Assembly (NCBI GenBank): GCA_003973375.1
Contig: QNYL01000084.1
Span: 1-11,434 of the forward strand
Source of the DNA: Flavobacteriia bacterium
Lineage (GTDB): Bacteria; Bacteroidota; Bacteroidia; Flavobacteriales; Flavobacteriaceae
Direction: 5' to 3'
DNA: 11,434 bases
Shown here: piece by piece, positions 7,210-11,434 of the stretch
How the letters are laid out: each line of letters starts with the position of its first letter
Position numbering within the stretch: position 1 is the stretch's first letter
Notes under the pieces: model-generated
Databases searched by the model: none
Seen by the model: only the letters and a program-made list of their open reading frames with translations
What the model was told of the DNA's origin: nothing
Position numbers and translations under genes: made by a program

Positions 7210-7214
7210 AATTT

Positions 7215-9128
7215 CTATTTATAACTACGTGTTTTAACTTCAATCTCTTTAAATTCAAGTTGTTCTTTATGTAATTTCCATTTCTCTCCACCCAGCCATT
7301 CCCAGGCAGCAGAATACATATAATTTTTGTCATCTCTTACAGCTTCACCATCCTCAGTTTGGTATTCTTCTCTAAAGTGAGCTCCGCAACTTTCTTTTCT
7401 GTCTAAGGCATCAACAGCCATCAATTCAGAGATCTCAAGATAATCAGCCAGACGGCCTGCTTTTTCCAGTTCTGAGTTCATTCCTTTGTCATCTCCCGGA
7501 ACCGCTACATTAGTCCAGAATTCTTTTCTCAGTTTTCTGATCTCTTCAATAGCCCATTTTAAACCTTTTTCATTTCGTGACATGGCCACTTCCTTGAACA
7601 TGATCTTACCTAAACGGCGGTGGATCTGATCAACCGGCATGGTTCCCTTGATAGAAAGGATTTTTTGAAGTTGTTCTTTTACTGCTTTCTCTGCCTCATC
7701 AAACTCAGGAGTATCCGTTGGGATCTTTCCGGTTCTGATCTCGTTACTCAGGTAATTTGAAATAGTATTCGGTAAAATAAAGTTACCGTCAACGGAAGCC
7801 TGCAATAAGGAGTTGGCTCCAAGTCTGTTCGCTCCGTGATCGGCAAAATTTGCTTCTCCCACAGCGTATAATCCCGGAATGGTAGTCTGCAATTCATAAT
7901 CTACCCACAATCCTCCCATAGAGAAGTGAGCTGCAGGTGAAATTTTCATGGGCTCTTTATAAGCATCGATACCGGTAATCTTTTTATACATGGTAAACAG
8001 GTTACCATATCTTTCGCGAATAGTATCCACGCCTAATTTTTCTATAGCTGTTTTAAAATCGAGATATACTGCATTTTTTAACGGACCAACACCATAACCG
8101 GCATCCATTCTCTCCTTGGCGGCACGTGAAGCAACGTCACGAGGTACCAGGTTACCAAAAGCAGGATAACGACGCTCAAGATAATAATCTCTGTCTTCGG
8201 CAGGAATTTCTCCCGGAGGACGCGGATCATCTTTTTTCTTAGGCACCCAGATACGTCCGTCATTACGCAGAGATTCCGACATTAAAGTCAGTTTACTTTG
8301 GTGTTCCCCGGCCTGTGGTAAAGCTGTAGGGTGAATTTGTGTCCATGAAGGATTTGCAAAGAAGGCTCCTTTTTTGTGGGCTCTCCAGGTTGCTGATCCA
8401 TTGGAATTCATCGCCAGAGTAGAAAGGTAGAAGATCTTACCAAAACCTCCGGTACCCAAAACCACTGCATGAGCTGAATGACGCTCGATCTCTCCTGTTA
8501 CCAGGTTACGAACGATCACTCCTCTTGCCTTACCATCAACTACAACGATATCCTGTATCTCATGACGGCTGTATTGTGTAAGTGTACCTCGCTTGATCTC
8601 TTTCATCATGGCCTGATAGGTAGCCAGTAACAATTGCTGACCGGTCTGACCACGGGCATAAAAAGTACGGGATACTAACACACCACCAAAAGAGCGGTTG
8701 CTGAGATATCCTCCGTATTCCCGTCCGAAAGGAACGCCCTGAGCTGTCATATGATCGATCAGATCAACAGATACCTGAGCCATTCTGTATACGTTTGCTT
8801 CTCTTGAACGGTAATCGCCACCTTTTATAGTGTCGTAAAACATTCTGTAAACATTATCACCATCATTTTTATAGTTCTTGGCGGCGTTTACACCTCCCTG
8901 GGCTGCCACAGAGTGAGAACGACGGCCTGAATCCTGAAAAAAGAAGACTTTTACATTGTAACCCAGTTCTGCAAGTGAAGCTGCTGCCCCTCCTCCTGAA
9001 AGGCCTGCTCCCACGACAATAATATCTAATTTCTTGCGGTTGGCCGGATTAACAATATTGGTTTTATTAAGATAATTTTGCCATTTATCTTTTAGCAATC
9101 CTTCGGGGATTTTTGCGTTAAGTGCCAT
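7215..9128 (-). CDS. sdhA: Succinate dehydrogenase/fumarate reductase flavoprotein subunit (copy 1)
   Basis: The 637-residue catalytic subunit interconverts succinate and fumarate on a covalently bound FAD. The FAD-binding GAGLSG is at 40-45, and the flavinylation site is H72 in [11 protein letters not shown]. Active-site residues by comparison with E. coli SdhA are H266 (IHPT), S284/E285, R330 (VPRDVASR), H401 (AAHFSMGG) and R435 ([11 protein letters not shown]). The start was placed at ATG 9128 because the second sdhA in this window begins with the aligned [10 protein letters not shown]. An in-frame ATG at 9170 would overlap sdhC and add 14 unrelated residues. The gene begins 7 nt after the sdhC stop, so the two are translationally close. 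It is about 69% identical, by hand count without gaps, to the first 207 residues of copy 2. Confidence 0.97.
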   Translation of the reverse strand: MALNAKIPEGLLKDKWQNYLNKTNIVNPANRKKLDIIVVGAGLSGGGAAASLAELGYNVKVFFFQDSGRRSHSVAAQGGVNAAKNYKNDGDNVYRMFYDTIKGGDYRSREANVYRMAQVSVDLIDHMTAQGVPFGREYGGYLSNRSFGGVLVSRTFYARGQTGQQLLLATYQAMMKEIKRGTLTQYSRHEIQDIVVVDGKARGVIVRNLVTGEIERHSAHAVVLGTGGFGKIFYLSTLAMNSNGSATWRAHKKGAFFANPSWTQIHPTALPQAGEHQSKLTLMSESLRNDGRIWVPKKKDDPRPPGEIPAEDRDYYLERRYPAFGNLVPRDVASRAAKERMDAGYGVGPLKNAVYLDFKTAIEKLGVDTIRERYGNLFTMYKKITGIDAYKEPMKISPAAHFSMGGLWVDYELQTTIPGLYAVGEANFADHGANRLGANSLLQASVDGNFILPNTISNYLSNEIRTGKIPTDTPEFDEAEKAVKEQLQKILSIKGTMPVDQIHRRLGKIMFKEVAMSRNEKGLKWAIEEIRKLRKEFWTNVAVPGDDKGMNSELEKAGRLADYLEISELMAVDALDRKESCGAHFREEYQTEDGEAVRDDKNYMYSAAWEWLGGEKWKLHKEQLEFKEIEVKTRSYK

Positions 9129-9135
9129 AATTTTT

Positions 9136-9822
9136 TTATTTGAAATAAATAATGATTGGTATGATCGCATATAAAACTGCCATCACTATTGAAAAACAAA
9201 GTGCAATGTATTTAATTACACGCATCAGTCCTTTCGGATAAGCTCCCAAAGATCTGTGAGCACTTTCTACTCCATGTGCCAGATGAAATCCTAAGGCAAT
9301 AATTCCGATCTCATAAATAAGTACTACCCACCATTGTTTAAAGGTGGTTACAACCAACTCATATAGATCATGTTCTGTTCCCAATACTTTGTACTTCAGC
9401 CAGAACTGAGCCATGTGGATAAAAATAAACAATCCTATCACAGTACCTAAAACTCCCATATTACGGGAATACCAGGTGCTTGTAGAATTATCAGTTACCT
9501 GATATTTATCACCCTTGGCTTTGTTGTTGTTCAATGTGATCAACAAAGCATCAATAACATGTGTAATGATAGAAATGTAAAGAATCCAGGCTACAAGTGT
9601 TATGGGCCAGAAATGTACAAGAAAATGAGAATAGGCGTTGTACATATCGTGAGCACTTTCCACACCTCCCCAGAATTCTATAGGGAACCAGGAATCCGGA
9701 ATAATGAGAATCAGGTTTCCAACGAGGTGGATAATTAAAAAGAAAGCGATGAAAAGTCCGGTAACGGCCATAAGGTTTTTACGACCTACCGATGTTTTGA
9801 ATAATCCTTTTTTATATGCCAT
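9136..9822 (-). CDS. sdhC: Succinate dehydrogenase/fumarate reductase cytochrome b558 subunit (copy 1)
   Basis: This 228-residue membrane protein has five predicted helices (about 17-41, 72-97, 122-143, 163-185 and 203-226). This is the single-subunit di-haem type (b558 family, as in Bacillus and Wolinella), so no sdhD is needed. Probable haem-ligand histidines are H32, H88, H136 and H180 or H183. It anchors SdhAB to the inner membrane and passes electrons between the iron-sulfur protein and menaquinone. [18 protein letters not shown] (5-22) is the usual N-terminal signature. Compared with copy 2 it has a longer loop between helices 1 and 2 (about 42-65, with WFPIEFWGG). First gene of the operon, with a TATCTTTG promoter element 28 nt upstream. 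Confidence 0.93.
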   Translation of the reverse strand: MAYKKGLFKTSVGRKNLMAVTGLFIAFFLIIHLVGNLILIIPDSWFPIEFWGGVESAHDMYNAYSHFLVHFWPITLVAWILYISIITHVIDALLITLNNNKAKGDKYQVTDNSTSTWYSRNMGVLGTVIGLFIFIHMAQFWLKYKVLGTEHDLYELVVTTFKQWWVVLIYEIGIIALGFHLAHGVESAHRSLGAYPKGLMRVIKYIALCFSIVMAVLYAIIPIIIYFK

Positions 9823-9850
9823 AAGGCTTATTTTTTAAGTTTTAACCAAA

Positions 9851-9858
9851 CAAAGATA
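9851..9858 (-). promoter_or_regulatory. -7 promoter element of the sdhCAB operon
   Basis: Minus-strand TATCTTTG is an exact match to the Bacteroidota TAnnTTTG -7 consensus and lies 28 nt before the sdhC start codon. A TTG-type -33 element is not recognisable about 20 nt upstream, where ATTC of a small dyad lies instead; activator dependence is possible. Confidence 0.6.
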
Positions 9859-9866
9859 AACGGGTA

Positions 9867-9882
9867 ATATTCTACTGAATAT
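9867..9882. promoter_or_regulatory. Candidate operator dyad upstream of sdhCAB -7 element
   Basis: ATATTC (9867-9872) and GAATAT (9877-9882) form a perfect 6-bp inverted repeat with a 4-nt spacer. It begins 8 bp upstream of the -7 element and overlaps the place expected for the -33 element. It could bind a dimeric regulator. AT-rich chance dyads of this size are common, so support is limited. Confidence 0.3.
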
Positions 9883-10113
9883 GATTTTTATCAGCCCACA
9901 ACCATTTTTTATTTAAAAGATATTATTTAGTGTCTGTCCATAAAGTCATCGAATTGAAAAAATTATCTTTTTGCGCCTTTTTTCTTTTTTTATTTTGCCT
10001 AATACACAAGCATTTGCTGCAATAAAAAAAACAAAAATCCATCAAAAATCTTAATCTTTCAAAAATCAAGCACTTTATAGATAGACGCTATTTATAAAGA
10101 TTCTAAATTATTA

Positions 10114-10129
10114 TGTGATTTTGGTAACA
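10114..10129. promoter_or_regulatory. CRP/FNR-like binding site upstream of the second sdhC
   Basis: TGTGA (10114-10118), a 6-nt spacer and TAACA (10125-10129) match the TGTGA-N6-TCACA form of CRP-family sites in nine of ten positions. Its centre is about 22 bp upstream of the -7 element, overlapping the -33 region, a position that would suit repression or unusual activation. The regulator is not in the window. Confidence 0.35.
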
Positions 10130-10139
10130 ATCTATTTTA

Positions 10140-10147
10140 TATCTTTG
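10140..10147 (+). promoter_or_regulatory. -7 promoter element of the second sdh operon
   Basis: TATCTTTG matches TAnnTTTG exactly and lies 21 nt before the second sdhC start codon. TTTTG at 10119-10123 is a plausible -33 element, although the 16-nt spacing is slightly shorter than the usual 17-23. The leader after it is A-rich without a Shine-Dalgarno sequence, as usual for Bacteroidota. Confidence 0.65.
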
Positions 10148-10168
10148 TGTTACTTAAAATAAATTCAA

Positions 10169-10801
10169 ATGAGTGGATTTTCATCTTCATCCGTTGGAAG
10201 AAAAGTTGTGATGTCTTTATCAGGACTTTTCTTAATCACATTTTTACTGGTACATTTAGGAGTAAACCTGACCCTTTTTGGTGGTTCGGAACTTTTTAAC
10301 AGTGCTTCCCATTTTATGGCTACAAATCCGGTAATACAGGTAATGCAATATGTACTGGCAGCCGGTTTTATTCTCCATATCATTATGGGGATCTATCTTG
10401 AGTTAAAGAACAGAGCCGCCCGGCCTGTTAAATATGTCAAGAATAATCCGGCAGCTAATTCAGGATGGGCTTCGAGAAATATGATCTATACCGGTTTACT
10501 GATTCTACTTTTTATCATTCTTCACCTGAAAGATTTTTTTGTGGAGATTAAATTTGGTGAAGTAGTCAGCGATTATGATCTCGTTACACAATTATTCAAA
10601 AATCCAATTTACGTAATTATCTATGTCTTTGCCTTTATTTTACTGGGGATACATTTAAGTCACGGATTTCAATCGGCCTTTACGAGTATCGGAGCCCGAA
10701 AACCTAAATACTATCCGTGTGTTAAAAACCTTGGTATTGCGTATAGTTACCTGATTGCAATAGGTTTTTCAATTATTGCCATTTACTTTTACTTTGCTTA
10801 A
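10169..10801 (+). CDS. sdhC: Succinate dehydrogenase/fumarate reductase cytochrome b558 subunit (copy 2)
   Basis: This is a 210-residue five-helix membrane anchor (helices about 16-38, 57-78, 105-122, 146-168 and 188-208) of the same di-haem b558 family as copy 1. SSSSVGRKVVMSLSGLFL (5-22) is the N-terminal signature. Probable haem ligands are H29, H70, H119 and H162 or H165. It is clearly diverged from copy 1: the helix 1-2 loop is shorter, the other loops differ and the C-terminus ends in IAIYFYFA. By family it transfers electrons between the iron-sulfur subunit and menaquinone at the inner membrane. It starts a second operon on the opposite strand, with its own -7 element, and its stop is 12 nt before the second sdhA. 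Confidence 0.93.
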   Translation: MSGFSSSSVGRKVVMSLSGLFLITFLLVHLGVNLTLFGGSELFNSASHFMATNPVIQVMQYVLAAGFILHIIMGIYLELKNRAARPVKYVKNNPAANSGWASRNMIYTGLLILLFIILHLKDFFVEIKFGEVVSDYDLVTQLFKNPIYVIIYVFAFILLGIHLSHGFQSAFTSIGARKPKYYPCVKNLGIAYSYLIAIGFSIIAIYFYFA

Positions 10802-10813
10802 TTCTTTTCAATT

Positions 10814-11434
10814 ATGACACTAAATTCCAAAGTTCCTGAAGGTCCTATCAAAGACAAATGGATCAACTACAAAGATAAAATCAACCTTGTAAACCCAGCC
10901 AATAAAAGAAATATCGATATTATTGTTATCGGTACCGGTCTGGCCGGAGGTTCAGCCTCAGCTACACTGGCCGAACTTGGCTACAACGTTAAGGCTTTTG
11001 CCTATCAGGATTCTCCGCGAAGAGCACATTCAATTGCCGCTCAGGGCGGAATCAATGCTGCCAAGAATTATATGGGCGACGGTGATTCGGTTTACCGTTT
11101 ATTTTATGATACTGTAAAAGGAGGCGATTACCGTTCCCGGGAGGCTAATGTTTATCGCCTTGCGGAAGTTTCCGGTAATATTATCGACCAATGTGTAGCG
11201 CAGGGGGTACCTTTTGCGCGTGATTATGGCGGATTGCTAGACAACAGATCTTTCGGAGGTGTTCTCGTTTCGAGAACTTTCTATGCAAAAGGACAAACCG
11301 GACAACAATTATTGCTTGGTGCATATTCGGCACTCAACAGACAAATTGCTGCAGGTACTGTAAAATTATACCACCGCCACGAAATGTTGGACCTTGTAGT
11401 GGTTGACGGCAAAGCCAAAGGTATTATTGCCCGT
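10814..11434 (+). CDS. sdhA: Succinate dehydrogenase/fumarate reductase flavoprotein subunit (copy 2), cut by window edge
   Basis: The frame is open from ATG 10814 to the right edge, giving 207 residues of a protein that should be about 640 long. It starts [16 protein letters not shown], has the FAD-binding GTGLAG (40-45) and the covalent-FAD histidine H72 in [11 protein letters not shown], followed by NAAKNY and [14 protein letters not shown]. By hand count 143 of 207 residues (about 69%) match copy 1 with no gaps, so the two are paralogues of the same subfamily rather than unrelated flavoproteins. The substrate-binding residues lie beyond the window and cannot be checked. A matching sdhB would be expected just to the right. 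Confidence 0.95.
   Translation, partial: MTLNSKVPEGPIKDKWINYKDKINLVNPANKRNIDIIVIGTGLAGGSASATLAELGYNVKAFAYQDSPRRAHSIAAQGGINAAKNYMGDGDSVYRLFYDTVKGGDYRSREANVYRLAEVSGNIIDQCVAQGVPFARDYGGLLDNRSFGGVLVSRTFYAKGQTGQQLLLGAYSALNRQIAAGTVKLYHRHEMLDLVVVDGKAKGIIAR

Larger units (their letters stand above)
9823..10168. other. 346-bp divergent regulatory region between the two sdh operons
   Basis: No gene is seen. The region is very AT-rich, with A- and T-runs at about 9961-10060. Both ends carry an exact TAnnTTTG -7 element pointing outward, each accompanied by a different short dyad. About 280 bp separate the two -7 elements, so the operons could be regulated independently or by a protein bridging the region. 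Confidence 0.75.

Noticed and set aside
9129..9170. Upstream in-frame ATG that would extend the copy 1 sdhA by 14 residues
   Set aside because: It overlaps the end of sdhC, and the second sdhA aligns from the ATG at 9128 with matching MxLNxKxPEG and nothing before it.
9823..10168. Canonical FNR box TTGAT-N4-ATCAA in the sdh divergent region
   Set aside because: No sequence close to this consensus was found; only the CRP-form TGTGA-N6-TAACA site was retained.
9136..10801. Assigning one copy as a Wolinella-type fumarate reductase from a proton-pathway glutamate near the last haem histidine
   Set aside because: By eye both copies have a hydrophobic residue two positions before the HG histidine, so this feature does not separate them, and the alignment is uncertain.
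10923..11117. Plus-strand open frame of 64 codons starting ATG-like within copy 2 sdhA
   Set aside because: It is an alternative frame of the flavoprotein gene, whose own frame carries the FAD motifs.
1..11434. CRISPR array, tRNA or rRNA genes, or defence islands
   Set aside because: No regularly spaced repeats, cloverleaf-like segments, rRNA signatures or nuclease/toxin genes were seen on either strand.

Overview
The window is AT-rich bacterial chromosome, most likely from a Bacteroidota member and perhaps Flavobacteriia or a relative. The evidence is an exact TAnnTTTG-type -7 element in front of both sdh operons, translation starts preceded by A-rich leaders with little Shine-Dalgarno signal, and five-helix b558-type succinate dehydrogenase membrane subunits. 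The genus cannot be named from the sequence alone.

Layout. Positions 1-1531 (minus) hold a comEC-type DNA-uptake channel gene cut by the left edge. It is divergent from a MATE efflux transporter gene (1606-2934, plus), and a perfect 13-bp inverted repeat lies between them. A gene-free stretch (2935-3264) contains a GC-rich palindrome nested inside a pair of 13-bp inverted repeats and looks like a small non-coding repeat element. Next comes a minus-strand group in transcription order: an ECF-type sigma factor (6303-5731), a 91-aa zinc-binding anti-sigma-like protein (5724-5449), a cardiolipin synthase (5370-3937) and a COMT-like O-methyltransferase (3906-3265). Their spacing (6, 78 and 30 nt) allows one operon with a sigma/anti-sigma switch at its head and envelope-lipid and methyltransferase genes at its tail.

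Upstream of this, and separated by a clear intrinsic terminator, lies a complete minus-strand sdhCAB operon (9822-6390). It encodes a menaquinone-type succinate:quinone oxidoreductase with a cytochrome b subunit, a flavoprotein and an iron-sulfur protein. A long hairpin lies between sdhA and sdhB.

Across a 346-bp divergent intergenic region a second set begins on the plus strand: another b558-type sdhC (10169-10801) and another sdhA (from 10814, cut by the right edge). The two flavoproteins are about 69% identical over the 207 residues that can be compared, while the two membrane subunits are visibly more diverged. Both operons carry the same -7 core, TATCTTTG, and each has a different candidate operator near its promoter. 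This head-to-head pair of succinate dehydrogenase/fumarate reductase isoenzymes is the most notable feature of the window. They could be an oxidative/reductive pair or two condition-specific isoenzymes, which the sequence alone cannot decide.
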